Part shown: positions 17,527-26,195 of the stretch, piece by piece | Numbering within the stretch: position 1 is the first letter of the stretch | Layout of the letters: every line of letters starts with the position of its first letter | Source of the DNA: Christiangramia salexigens | GTDB lineage: Bacteria > Bacteroidota > Bacteroidia > Flavobacteriales > Flavobacteriaceae | Direction of reading: 5' to 3' | Assembly (NCBI RefSeq): GCF_001889005.1 | Contig: NZ_CP018153.1 | Span: 2,514,501 to 2,578,500, forward strand | Length of the DNA stretch: 64,000 nt | Program-made: the position numbers and the translations under genes | The notes under the pieces: generated by a model | What the model was told of the DNA's origin: nothing | The model's database searches: none | What the model saw: only the letters and a program-made list of their open reading frames with translations

Positions 17527-20511
17527 TTAACCTTGCAGCTTAACTTTGAAATCTGAATTCACTAACCGGGGATCACTCATGGTTTCCTGTCTCGAGATCC
17601 ATTTAATGCTTATAGAAATATAATCCAGTTCATTCACTACGATCCCTCGACAGAGATAAATGCCTTTACTTCGCATAGGGTATTTGACGGCGATATCAGG
17701 AAAATGTACCGTATCAAAGATATCTCCTTCAGGATCATAAAAAGTCCCGAAATACATATACTTCCCATTGGAGGTACTTGTCTTTTTCACCGTGATAAGG
17801 TTACCGTAGATCTGCACTTCCTTCCCGGTGTGGTGGATAAGGTCTTTGGCGGTAACAGATCTTTGCATTGGGTGTTTAAGCAATTCAAAATGACTGCATA
17901 GCGGGAAGCCCAGTAATTCCATCTGATCGTAGGCTTCCACCAGTCTGGAGTATTCAAATTCCGGGAGTTCAAAATCCCTGTGTTTAGGCTTGAATAAGAC
18001 CGCCTGTCCTGTATCGGGTTTGCTTTTGCTAACCTTAAAATAGGCTTTCCAGAGAAGATGATGTTTGTCCATGCCCGTAAATCGGAAGGCATTTATCTTT
18101 AACAGAATACTTAGTTGTTCTATAGAAATATATACCCTGTCTATAAAATCATCAAAGTCTTTGAACTCTCCGAAAAATTGCCGGCTTTCAAGGATCTGAC
18201 GGATCGTTTTGCTCTCGAGCTCTTTGATATATCCCATACCGAGATAAATATCCTTTCCGTAGATCACATTAGGATGATCGCTCTTATTAATACAGGGGCC
18301 GTGAATACGGCCGCCGCATTTCCTAATTTCCTGTATATAGGTTTCTACATTATAAAATCCACCTCCGTTATTCAGTGCTGCCACCATGAACTCCAGCGGA
18401 AAGTATTTTTTGAGGTAAAGACTTTGGTAGCTCTCCACCGCATAGGATGCCGAATGACCTTTTGGAAAGGCATACCCGGCAAACGAAGAGATCTGTTCCC
18501 ACACCTCGGTGATCAGGGTTTCAGAATAGCCTTTCTCTCTGCAGTTCTCCCGGAACTTGTCCTCGATTTTTTGCATCTGGTCTTTAGAAGTCTTTTTTCC
18601 GCTCATTCCTCTTCGCAACACGTCGGCATCGTCAAAGCTAAGGCCTGCGAATTTATGAGCAACCTTCATCACATCTTCCTGATAAACCATGATCCCATAA
18701 GTGTCGTCCATGATCTCCAGCATCACGGGGTGTCCCTGTTTTCTGCGTTCGGGATCGCGGTGGCGTTTAATGTATTCTTCCTTCATCCCACCGCTGGAAA
18801 TACCTGGCCGAATTATGGAACTCGCTGCTACAAGGTTCAGATAATTGTCGGTTTGCAATTTGGTGAGAAGACCCCGCATGGCAGGTGATTCCACGTAAAA
18901 AACTCCCATGCAGTCCCCGGTCTTAAGCAGTTCGTTGATCTGCGGATCTTCCTTAAAAACCGAGATGTTCTCCATATCCTCGATCTCGGCGTCCGGTTGA
19001 TTCTTCTTTATGATCTCTATCGCATCGGTGATCTTGGAAAGTCCGCGTTGGGCAAGAATATCAAATTTATGGATACCTATTTCTTCAGCGATATTCATAT
19101 CGATCTGTATGGTCTGAAAACCTTTGGGTGGAAGAAAGGTGCCTGCATAATTAAAAACCGAATCGTTCAGGATCAGGATCCCGCCGGAATGCACACTCAG
19201 GTAATTAGGAAAACCTTCAATTAAGCTGCTGTATTGTAATACCAATTTTTCCAGATGGTCCAGTTCTTTATAGTTAAAGTAACCGGCCGATAGTTTGTCT
19301 ATATTTTCCTTAGGCAAGCCGAAGACCTTTCCCAGTTCCCTGGCCACTGCTCTGCGTTTAAAGGTGACATAGGTGCCCATAAGGGCGGTATGATCATATT
19401 TTCTAAAGATATAATCGGTCACATCGTTCCGGTCTTTCCATGAAAAATCGATATCGAAATCTGGGGGAGATTTTCTGTTGGGGTTGATGAAGCGTTCAAA
19501 ATAAAGATCCAGTTCTATGGGATCTACATTCGTAATTCCTATGATGTAAGCGACAATGGAATTTGCACCGCTCCCACGACCTATCATTGGGTAATTTTTA
19601 GACTTGGCATATTCTACGATATCCAGATTAATGAGGAAATAGGATACGAAGCCCAGCCGAATGATGGCAGAAAGCTCCTTTTCTGTACGGTCATAAACTT
19701 CTTTGCCTGCTTTGGGGTAGCGTCGCGGTAATCTTTCATAACAGATACGGCTTAGCTTCGCCTCGTCTGCTTCACGACTGCTTCCCAGCTGTAACAGATT
19801 CCGGTTCAATCCGCTTCCAAATTCAAAGCTTACTCTGCAGCTCTGCATGAGGCAGGATGTATTTTTAAGGATATGCGGGAAATCCTGGAATTCTTCTTCT
19901 ATCAATTCCGGAGAGATCATTTGGTGTGAAAAAGAACCCTGTTCGCTTTCCGGAAGTTTGCTTAGCAGGCAGTTATTGTCTATAGCTCTTAACAGCCGGT
20001 GGGCGTTATAGTCTTTTTTATTCCTGAAGCTTAGCGTTTGCAGCAACACCAGTTTATCTTTCATTTCCCGATAGGTAGAAAACCTGAGTTTTCGAAGACT
20101 TTCTGTAGAGATACCGATGAATTCATTTTCAGTAAATTCTTTTTTCTTATTTGCCACGATTTTTTCGTAGGGATAGATAAAAAAGCAATCGGGCAGGGAG
20201 GGTGCATCGGGCTCAAAATCTTTTTGAAGATGCAGCTGGGTTGAAAGATGTTTATTTAGTTGACGATATCCTTCATTATTTTTTGCAATGCCTACATACT
20301 GCTGCTGCACTCCGTTTCTAAAATCTATGCCCACAAGCGGAGTGATGTCGTAGTCCTTTGCGATTTTAATAAAACTAAGGCAGGCCGAGGTGTTGTTGAT
20401 ATCGGTAACTACCAGTTGAGAGACTTTGTTTTCTTTCGCCAGCACACACAGGTCTTCTACCGCCATGCTGCCATAGCGTAGAGAATAATAAGTATGACAG
20501 TTTAAGTACAT
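17527..20511 (-). CDS. dnaE2: Second DNA polymerase III alpha subunit, probably error-prone (DnaE2/ImuC-like)
   Basis: 994 residues, shorter than the replicative DnaE at 54.5 kb and without an exonuclease domain. The N-terminal PHP domain (MYLNCHTYYSLRYGSM) carries a divergent first metal motif. The catalytic palm has PPDFDIDFSW (about 346-355) with the essential aspartates, and the fingers and tandem HhH region follow. An OB-like domain lies near the C-terminus. Its position behind a dinB-type polymerase gene and its size suggest the translesion partner of an SOS mutasome. It could alternatively be an accessory repair polymerase. The intergenic gap to dinB (167 bases) holds two repeat elements. 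Confidence 0.88.
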   Translation of the reverse strand: MYLNCHTYYSLRYGSMAVEDLCVLAKENKVSQLVVTDINNTSACLSFIKIAKDYDITPLVGIDFRNGVQQQYVGIAKNNEGYRQLNKHLSTQLHLQKDFEPDAPSLPDCFFIYPYEKIVANKKKEFTENEFIGISTESLRKLRFSTYREMKDKLVLLQTLSFRNKKDYNAHRLLRAIDNNCLLSKLPESEQGSFSHQMISPELIEEEFQDFPHILKNTSCLMQSCRVSFEFGSGLNRNLLQLGSSREADEAKLSRICYERLPRRYPKAGKEVYDRTEKELSAIIRLGFVSYFLINLDIVEYAKSKNYPMIGRGSGANSIVAYIIGITNVDPIELDLYFERFINPNRKSPPDFDIDFSWKDRNDVTDYIFRKYDHTALMGTYVTFKRRAVARELGKVFGLPKENIDKLSAGYFNYKELDHLEKLVLQYSSLIEGFPNYLSVHSGGILILNDSVFNYAGTFLPPKGFQTIQIDMNIAEEIGIHKFDILAQRGLSKITDAIEIIKKNQPDAEIEDMENISVFKEDPQINELLKTGDCMGVFYVESPAMRGLLTKLQTDNYLNLVAASSIIRPGISSGGMKEEYIKRHRDPERRKQGHPVMLEIMDDTYGIMVYQEDVMKVAHKFAGLSFDDADVLRRGMSGKKTSKDQMQKIEDKFRENCREKGYSETLITEVWEQISSFAGYAFPKGHSASYAVESYQSLYLKKYFPLEFMVAALNNGGGFYNVETYIQEIRKCGGRIHGPCINKSDHPNVIYGKDIYLGMGYIKELESKTIRQILESRQFFGEFKDFDDFIDRVYISIEQLSILLKINAFRFTGMDKHHLLWKAYFKVSKSKPDTGQAVLFKPKHRDFELPEFEYSRLVEAYDQMELLGFPLCSHFELLKHPMQRSVTAKDLIHHTGKEVQIYGNLITVKKTSTSNGKYMYFGTFYDPEGDIFDTVHFPDIAVKYPMRSKGIYLCRGIVVNELDYISISIKWISRQETMSDPRLVNSDFKVKLQG

Positions 20512-20537
20512 TATTGTTGTGGATTATCTATTCTTCT

Positions 20538-20570
20538 TTGTCATTCCGTGCATAGAGAGAATCTCTATCA
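20538..20570. repeat. GTCATTCC-type intergenic repeat
   Basis: TTGTCATTCCGTGCATAGAG followed by AGAATCTCTATCAG. It resembles the elements at 20647, 27154 and 27715 (GTCAT..CGA....GAGAAATCT core). It lies between dinB and dnaE2. Confidence 0.55.
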
Positions 20571-20646
20571 GATTTTTCAGTCGCTGTGCTTTTGGAATGA
20601 CTTAGGTAGTTTCAGTTACATTCATTGGGTATTTATTCAATTCTTA

Positions 20647-20682
20647 TTGTCATCTCGAGTGAATGCGGAAAATCTCCTCTAC
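20647..20682. repeat. GTCATCTCGA-type intergenic repeat
   Basis: TTGTCATCTCGAGTGAATGC followed by GGAAAATCTCCTC. It is a second diverged copy of the same family, and its right end runs into the 3' end of dinB (20679). Confidence 0.55.
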
Positions 20683-21899
20683 TGTTTCCGGTGTGCCAGT
20701 ACTATAGGCGGATCGCCGTTAAAAGGATTCCCCATCCTTCCGATGGTCTTGGTGCCCAGAGTAACTGCCCGCATCACACTGTGTTCCCCAAATCTGTTCT
20801 TGATCTTATCCAGAGAATTATAGAGACTCAGCATTTCTTCGGAATCATCGAACAGGTTGATCTGATAATTTCCGCCTACGAGTCCGCTAAAACGCACTCC
20901 GATAAGCCTTATTAGTAATCGGCGGGAGTAAAGTTGTTTAAAGAGTTCTTCTACCTTAGGAATGAGGATATGGTCTGCGCTGGTGTAAGGGATCTTAGCC
21001 TGTTTGCTCTGGGTTTGAAAATCTGAATAACGGATCTTTACACTCACAACCGAGGTAAGCTTATTGCCTTTTCGCAACTGATAGGCGAGGCTTTCGGCCA
21101 TGGCGACCAAAGTGGCATGCAGGCGGATCATATCTATGGTGTCCCGGTTAAAGGTACGCTCGGTAGAGATAGATTTTCTTTCGTGAAAGGGAATAATAGG
21201 ACTCTGATCTATTCCGTTTGCCCGTTTCCAGATGATACGACCGTTCTTACCCAATACGCTTTCCAGCATTTCTACCGGCATTTCCTGAATGGTTTTCACC
21301 TTTCTAACTCCCAGATTGAGCAGCTTCTGAAAGGTTTTGTTTCCTATCATCGGGATCTTGTTCACTGTAAGCGGGGCGAGAAAATCTTTTTCGGTACCTG
21401 CCTGAATGAATTTTTCGGCATTGGGTTTGGCCTCCCCTGTTGCGATCTTGGAAACCACCTTGTTTTGTGAGAGTCCGAAGGAGATTGGGAGTCCGCTTTC
21501 CCTAATGATCTCCTGTCTTAACTCGTGTGCGAACTGCCGGATCCCAAAAAAACGGTCCATTCCGGTGAGATCGGCATAGAATTCATCCACGCTGGCTTTT
21601 TCAAAAGAAGGTACTTTGTTGCGAATGATCTCTGTTACCAGATGAGAGTGTTTGGTATAGGTGGAAGCATTCCCTTTAATGATGGTCGCCTGTGGGCAAA
21701 GTTGCCGTGCCACCTTCATAGACATGCCCGAGTGTACGCCGAACTTTCGGGTCTCATAGCTACAGGCGGCTACCACTCCGCGATCTCCGAGTCCGCCAAC
21801 CATGAGCGGTTTGTCGTTGAGACGTGAGTCTAAACGACGTTCTACCGATACAAAAAAAGTGTCCAGATCCAGGTGTATGATTGACTTGTCTAACTTCAT
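20679..21899 (-). CDS. dinB: Y-family DNA polymerase IV
   Basis: 406 residues. HLDLDTFFVSVE (about 9-20) and SVDEFYADLTG (about 103-113) carry all three catalytic acidic residues, so the polymerase should be active, unlike ImuB proteins that have lost them. Two HhH motifs occur at PMIGNKTFQKLLNLGV. The little-finger domain follows. It performs translesion synthesis and would give error-prone bypass with the DnaE encoded downstream. No LexA/UmuD-like S24 gene is found next to it, although a palindrome covers its promoter region. Confidence 0.94.
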   Translation of the reverse strand: MKLDKSIIHLDLDTFFVSVERRLDSRLNDKPLMVGGLGDRGVVAACSYETRKFGVHSGMSMKVARQLCPQATIIKGNASTYTKHSHLVTEIIRNKVPSFEKASVDEFYADLTGMDRFFGIRQFAHELRQEIIRESGLPISFGLSQNKVVSKIATGEAKPNAEKFIQAGTEKDFLAPLTVNKIPMIGNKTFQKLLNLGVRKVKTIQEMPVEMLESVLGKNGRIIWKRANGIDQSPIIPFHERKSISTERTFNRDTIDMIRLHATLVAMAESLAYQLRKGNKLTSVVSVKIRYSDFQTQSKQAKIPYTSADHILIPKVEELFKQLYSRRLLIRLIGVRFSGLVGGNYQINLFDDSEEMLSLYNSLDKIKNRFGEHSVMRAVTLGTKTIGRMGNPFNGDPPIVLAHRKQ

Positions 21900-21921
21900 A
21901 ATTAGGAATAAATCCTTTTAA

Positions 21922-21941
21922 TTGGAAATATTCCAAAATTA
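21922..21941 (-). promoter_or_regulatory. Palindromic operator and -7 element upstream of dinB
   Basis: Perfect inverted repeat TTGGAA-ATA-TTCCAA (21922-21936), 23 bases before the dinB ATG. It overlaps a minus-strand TAATTTTG box (21934-21941). This is the layout of a repressor site blocking a promoter. Whether the repressor is LexA-like is inference, and no -33 TTG is obvious. Confidence 0.5.
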
Positions 21942-22013
21942 TAAAATTATTTTGGTTGGGAGAGGGAAAGAAGCGTTAAAAGAAAAGTGAAGTTTTACAG
22001 ATCGTTGGGAAAC

Positions 22014-22412
22014 CTACAGCAGGCCTTTGTCTTTCAGATCGTCAAAGATCAGATGATCTACAAAAGAACTTTCAGATTTTCGGGAGTATGGGAAAAATTC
22101 CAGTCTTTCTATTTCAGAGGCGGGAGTGAGTGTGCCATTATATTGGGCGGTATAACAGGTCATTCGTACAATGGTACCTTCAGGATGACCATGTGCCTGA
22201 GCCTCAAAAACTCCATATTTTTTGATGCTTTCGGGCAGTAATTTAATACTGAGTTCTTCTTCTGCTTCACGCATAAGAGCTTCGGAATCAGATTCATTTT
22301 CCTCGCGTTTTCCTCCGGGAATATACCAGACAGATTTCCCTTTGCTAAGAGTCATGAGGATCTTATTATCTACGATATGGATATAGGCGAGTTTGTCGAT
22401 GAAGTTTTTCAT
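22014..22412 (-). CDS. Nudix hydrolase
   Basis: 132 residues with the Nudix box PGGKREENESDSEALMREAE continuing EEL. It fits Gx5Ex7REUxEExGU except that Glu replaces the second conserved Gly. Such enzymes cleave nucleoside diphosphate-linked compounds with Mg2+. The substrate (for example an oxidised nucleotide or a sugar nucleotide) cannot be read from the sequence. It lies upstream of dinB on the same strand with a 114-base gap, which suggests a separate transcript; a pool-sanitising role beside DNA repair genes is possible. Confidence 0.88.
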   Translation of the reverse strand: MKNFIDKLAYIHIVDNKILMTLSKGKSVWYIPGGKREENESDSEALMREAEEELSIKLLPESIKKYGVFEAQAHGHPEGTIVRMTCYTAQYNGTLTPASEIERLEFFPYSRKSESSFVDHLIFDDLKDKGLL

Positions 22413-22512
22413 TTATCGAATATATTGGGATTCAACAAGACAATAAAACTAAAGAAGAAGCTTTCCGTTTAATTTTTTCGTACCTTAATATGACTAACCA
22501 ATACGGGAAATC

Positions 22513-22737
22513 ATGAAAAGCTCATCTGGAAAACGCAGACTTGTACAAAGATATGTGTCAGATTTTATCTTTTCAGAGCGTACGCGTTTCGTTCTGGATG
22601 GCACGAATCCCATTAATTTACCGGGTACCAAATTCATTAAATTCAGAATGGAAGGTCGGTCTTTAGGGCAGCCTAAACCGCTTACATTTAAGTGTGTTTA
22701 TAAGATGCTTAAGAACTTTCAGTGCTCGCTTAATTAA
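22513..22737 (+). CDS. Small basic hypothetical protein
   Basis: 74 residues, rich in Lys and Arg in the first 27 positions (KSSSGKRRLVQRYVSDFIFS), with no membrane segment or recognised motif. Codon choice resembles neighbouring genes, and the frame ends just before a terminator-like hairpin, so it is probably real. It is divergent from the Nudix gene. Function unknown. Confidence 0.5.
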   Translation: MKSSSGKRRLVQRYVSDFIFSERTRFVLDGTNPINLPGTKFIKFRMEGRSLGQPKPLTFKCVYKMLKNFQCSLN

Positions 22738-22740
22738 CCA

Positions 22741-22770
22741 AAAAACCCTTACTTAGATCAGCAAGGGTCC
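22741..22770 (-). terminator. Terminator of the SnoaL-like lipoprotein gene
   Basis: CCCTT / AAGGG stem with a T-tract on the minus strand. A second hairpin, CGGTTTC / GAAACCG (22777-22800), lies between it and the gene end and may form part of the 3' UTR. Confidence 0.6.
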
Positions 22771-22812
22771 TTCAGCGGTTTCAGCCTCAGCCGAAACCGG
22801 GATTTGAAAAAA

Positions 22813-23295
22813 CTATTCCTCTTTCATACTAGTGCTGTCCGGTGTTTTTCCTGTGATACTCATCAGTTTTACCTGCCAGTCATCTTTAGTGCGTTCCCAA
22901 ATAATGGTATATACACCTTCATATTTGGTCTTTAAACTATCACCTTTAATATTATATACATAAGTGCCTCCTTCATAGGCAATATTGTCGCTGTAATTCA
23001 TCATCTTCACCTCAGTTCTAAGGTCTTTCATCATTGGCGCGCTTTCATTGTACCAGCTGCGAATGCTATCCCGGCCCATGGCTTCTCCCTGCATAAGAAG
23101 AACGGCATCATCTGAAGTAGACTGCTGTAGCTTTTCGGCATTGTTCGTATTCCAGGCATCGATCCAGTCCTTTTTGACTTCAGAAGGTTTTCTTACATCC
23201 TGAGCCGTGGTCTTTTCCTCTTTTTCTGCCTCTTTATCTGCGCAGGATATCAGGATTAAAAGACTAATGATTGTAAATAATCTGAATAGTTTCAT
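22813..23295 (-). CDS. Lipoprotein with SnoaL/DUF4440-like (NTF2) fold
   Basis: 160 residues. The signal ends at LILISCADK, a lipobox with the lipidated Cys. The charged spacer EKEEKTTAQD is followed by a domain with the DUF4440/NTF2 pattern: KKDWIDAWNTNNAEKLQQST, then DAVLLMQGEAMGRDSIRSWY and a closing W-x-V-K-L strand. These domains form a cone-shaped pocket that binds or isomerises small ligands, but many have no known function. Located in the outer or inner membrane as a lipoprotein. Monocistronic. Confidence 0.75.
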   Translation of the reverse strand: MKLFRLFTIISLLILISCADKEAEKEEKTTAQDVRKPSEVKKDWIDAWNTNNAEKLQQSTSDDAVLLMQGEAMGRDSIRSWYNESAPMMKDLRTEVKMMNYSDNIAYEGGTYVYNIKGDSLKTKYEGVYTIIWERTKDDWQVKLMSITGKTPDSTSMKEE

Positions 23296-23493
23296 AGGAG
23301 GTGATTTTTTGGTTGTTACACTAATTTACCTAAAATCAGTTATTTAAAACAGTCAAACACCTGATTTTAGACCAAAAGAAATTTAAGTCCGTCCACAAGC
23401 TTCCTACTAACTGTTTTACTTACTATAAAATTTAAGCTAAAATTCTGTTTATTAGTTTTTTACGTAACTTAATTCGTTCTAAAACAAGAATCT

Positions 23494-24117
23494 ATGAAGA
23501 CATTAGGAGTTTTAATTGGGTTGTTGATTTTCTCCTGTGCAGAGTCGCAGGAAACCCGGGAATACTGGCTCGCTGGCGGACCATGTGAAGGTTGTGAAGC
23601 AGTTATGGAATATGGAGACAAAACCCTGAGTTCGGTAGATACCCTGCCGGGATTTGATAGCGCAACAAAAAAGCTTAAGGTGAGCGGTACCATTTTTAAG
23701 GGTGATGGAGAAACACCCGCGGGAGGCGTCATTCTTTATATCTATCAAACCAATGCTGAAGGCCTCTATGCTGCGCCGGACTCAGCTAAAGGATGGGCCA
23801 GAAGGCATGGGGAGCTTCGTGGCTGGATGAAAACAGGAAACGATGGTAAGTATACATTTTACACACTTGTGCCGGGTAATTATCCAGGCAGTGAATTTGC
23901 CGCGCATATACATCCTACGGTTCTTGAGCCGGACGGGAAATATTATTACTTACAGGATTATTTATTTGAGGGGGATCCTTATATGGAGCAGGGATTGAAA
24001 GACCAGCCAAGGGGAGGAACCGATGGGATTCTTAAACTGAAAAATGAAAACGGAATTCTGGTAGGTACCCGGGATCTCATTCTGGGAAAAAATATCCCTG
24101 GTTACCCTAAAAAATAA
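23494..24117 (+). CDS. Intradiol dioxygenase-like lipoprotein
   Basis: 207 residues. A lipobox (LIFSCAES) suggests export and lipidation. The core matches the C-terminal domain of intradiol ring-cleavage dioxygenases. Tyr92 (EGLYAAP), Tyr130 (PGNYPG) and His138/His140 (AAHIHPT) give the expected 2Tyr-2His Fe(III) ligand set. Known cytoplasmic relatives open catechols or protocatechuate; an exported single-domain form is a distinct subfamily with poorly defined substrates. A CxxC pair (PCEGCE) sits near the N-terminus. No catechol pathway genes lie nearby, so catabolism is not supported by context. Confidence 0.8.
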   Translation: MKTLGVLIGLLIFSCAESQETREYWLAGGPCEGCEAVMEYGDKTLSSVDTLPGFDSATKKLKVSGTIFKGDGETPAGGVILYIYQTNAEGLYAAPDSAKGWARRHGELRGWMKTGNDGKYTFYTLVPGNYPGSEFAAHIHPTVLEPDGKYYYLQDYLFEGDPYMEQGLKDQPRGGTDGILKLKNENGILVGTRDLILGKNIPGYPKK

Positions 24118-24145
24118 AAGGCCCGCAATATTGCGAGCCTTTCTT
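24117..24145. terminator. Bidirectional terminator between the dioxygenase-like gene and ahcY
   Basis: AAAGGC and CGCAAT / ATTGCG and GCCTTT, a nearly perfect stem with one mismatch. T-rich runs occur on both strands, which suits the convergent genes. Confidence 0.85.
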
Positions 24146-24166
24146 AATATATTTCAGGTCTGAAAT

Positions 24167-25483
24167 TTAGTATCTGTAGTATTCCGGCTTGAATGGTCCT
24201 TCTACTTCAACACCGATATAATCTGCCTGATCTTTTTTAAGTTCGGTAAGCTCAACTCCAATTCTTTCAAGGTGAAGTTTAGCAACCTTCTCATCAAGAT
24301 GCTTAGGCAACATATACACTTCGTTCTTATACTGGTCTGTATTGTTCCAAAGCTCCATCTGTGCAAGCGTCTGGTTTGTGAAAGAGTTACTCATCACAAA
24401 ACTTGGGTGACCTGTTGCGCAACCAAGGTTTACCAGTCTACCTTCAGCAAGAAGAATAATGTCTTTCCCGTCTATGGTATACTTATCTACCTGAGGTTTG
24501 ATCTCCACTCTTGAATTTCCGTGGTTTTGTTTCAACCATGCTACATCGATCTCATTATCAAAGTGACCAATATTTGCTACGATGGTCTTGTCTTTCATCG
24601 CTTCGAAATGTTCACCTCTTACGATGTCTTTATTCCCGGTAGTCGTGATCACGATATCTGCTTTAGGAAGTACAGTTTCAAGAAGTTTTACCTCAAAACC
24701 ATCCATAGCAGCCTGTAGTGCACAAATTGGGTCGATCTCTGTTACGGTAACTATAGATCCTGCTCCTCTGAATGATGCAGCGGTACCTTTACCAACATCT
24801 CCATAACCACAAACAACAACACGTTTTCCGGCAAGCATGATATCTGTAGCACGACGAATCGCATCTACTGCACTCTCGCGACACCCGTATTTATTATCGA
24901 ATTTCGATTTTGTAACCGAATCATTTACGTTGATCGCAGGCATAGGAAGTGTTCCTTTTTTCATGCGCTCATATAAACGGTGAACTCCGGTAGTAGTTTC
25001 TTCTGAAAGACCTTTGATGCCTTTTCCAAGTTCAGGATATTCATCTAATACCATATTGGTAAGATCTCCACCATCATCAAGGATCATATTAAGCGGCTTG
25101 CGCTCTTCTCCAAAGAAAAGAGTTTGCTCTATACACCAGTTAAATTCCTCTTCGGTCATCCCTTTCCATGCATAAACCGGAATTCCGGCAGCAGCGATAG
25201 CGGCAGCAGCATGATCCTGTGTAGAGAAAATATTACAAGAACTCCAGGTAACATCGGCTCCAAGTTCCACAAGGGTTTCGATTAGAACAGCGGTTTGAAT
25301 GGTCATATGTAAACATCCTGCGATTCTTGCCCCCTTAAGTGGTTTTTCTTTGCCGTATTCCTCACGAAGAGCCATAAGTCCCGGCATCTCTGCCTCAGCG
25401 AGTTCTATCTCTCTGCGTCCCCACTCCGCCAGGGAAATATCTTTAACTTTATACTCTGTATAAGGTACTGTTTTAGTCGACAT
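24167..25483 (-). CDS. ahcY: Adenosylhomocysteinase
   Basis: 438 residues from the ATG at 25483 ([20 protein letters not shown]). A longer in-frame extension exists but runs antisense into the neighbouring transferase gene and has no family resemblance. NAD-binding motif [14 protein letters not shown] and signatures [13 protein letters not shown] and [13 protein letters not shown] are plain. It splits S-adenosylhomocysteine to adenosine and homocysteine, relieving product inhibition of methyltransferases. Divergent from the phosphopantetheinyl transferase. Confidence 0.96.
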   Translation of the reverse strand: MSTKTVPYTEYKVKDISLAEWGRREIELAEAEMPGLMALREEYGKEKPLKGARIAGCLHMTIQTAVLIETLVELGADVTWSSCNIFSTQDHAAAAIAAAGIPVYAWKGMTEEEFNWCIEQTLFFGEERKPLNMILDDGGDLTNMVLDEYPELGKGIKGLSEETTTGVHRLYERMKKGTLPMPAINVNDSVTKSKFDNKYGCRESAVDAIRRATDIMLAGKRVVVCGYGDVGKGTAASFRGAGSIVTVTEIDPICALQAAMDGFEVKLLETVLPKADIVITTTGNKDIVRGEHFEAMKDKTIVANIGHFDNEIDVAWLKQNHGNSRVEIKPQVDKYTIDGKDIILLAEGRLVNLGCATGHPSFVMSNSFTNQTLAQMELWNNTDQYKNEVYMLPKHLDEKVAKLHLERIGVELTELKKDQADYIGVEVEGPFKPEYYRY

Positions 25484-25519
25484 ATTATTATATTTGAATA
25501 TTAGCAATTTTTCTGCTTG

Positions 25520-25527
25520 CAAAAATA
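25520..25527 (-). promoter_or_regulatory. ahcY promoter -7 element
   Basis: TATTTTTG on the minus strand, 37 bases upstream of the ahcY ATG. There is no clear -33 TTG. I saw no SAH or SAM riboswitch in the short leader. Confidence 0.35.
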
Positions 25528-25547
25528 AGGAAAACCCGATAAAATTT

Positions 25548-26192
25548 ATGCCTCTTTTCAAAACAATAACAGTTGATGAGCGTACTAAAGTCTTCATTTG
25601 GAAGGTGGAAGAATCTTTTGACGAGCTTTCTGAAGGCATCTACTTAACACCTCATTGCCGCCGGAGAGTGGATGGGATGAAATCTGAAATTCATCGCAGA
25701 GGTTTTATGAGTATAAGGCATCTTATGGCAGAAGCGGGTTATGTAGATGAGGATCTGTATTATGACGATCTTGGAAAGCCTCATCTTGTGGATGAAAAGT
25801 ATATCTCCATTACGCATTCTTTTAATTTCACGGCCATCATCGTAAGTGATGATCATGTGGGAATAGATGTTGAAAAGCAACGTGAAAAGATCCTGAAAAT
25901 TGCAAATAAGTTCACACCGCTGGATGAATATCATACCCTGGCCAACGAGGAAGCGCTCATAAGAAAATTAACCATCGTCTGGGGAGCCAAGGAATCGGTT
26001 TATAAATTGCTAGCCGAGCCCGGACTTGCATTTTTACAGCATATCAATGTGACCGATTTTGATTTTGATGATAAGAAAACCACGGCGCATGTGAGATATA
26101 AGGATATTGATTCATGGTTTGATATTGATTTCCTTGAATTTGAAAATTTCACCTGTGTGTATGCAAAAACTTCAGATAAAAAATCGGACTGA
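25548..26192 (+). CDS. 4'-phosphopantetheinyl transferase superfamily protein
   Basis: 214 residues from ATG 25548 ([20 protein letters not shown]); an ATG 54 bases upstream lies in the promoter zone of ahcY and is less likely. [10 protein letters not shown] and [19 protein letters not shown], then WGAKESVYK, are the Mg/CoA-binding motifs of Sfp-type transferases. It moves phosphopantetheine from CoA to carrier-protein serines (fatty acid or secondary-metabolite synthases). The stop is three bases before the GTG of the GGGP synthase gene, so the two are co-transcribed. Confidence 0.9.
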   Translation: MPLFKTITVDERTKVFIWKVEESFDELSEGIYLTPHCRRRVDGMKSEIHRRGFMSIRHLMAEAGYVDEDLYYDDLGKPHLVDEKYISITHSFNFTAIIVSDDHVGIDVEKQREKILKIANKFTPLDEYHTLANEEALIRKLTIVWGAKESVYKLLAEPGLAFLQHINVTDFDFDDKKTTAHVRYKDIDSWFDIDFLEFENFTCVYAKTSDKKSD

Positions 26193-26195
26193 TCT

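Noticed and set aside
25484..25547. Possible SAH or SAM riboswitch before ahcY
   Set aside because: The leader is only about 30-60 bases and shows none of the known cores.
25484..25639. N-terminal extension of ahcY
   Set aside because: It is antisense to the phosphopantetheinyl transferase gene and resembles no family member; the ATG at 25483 fits.
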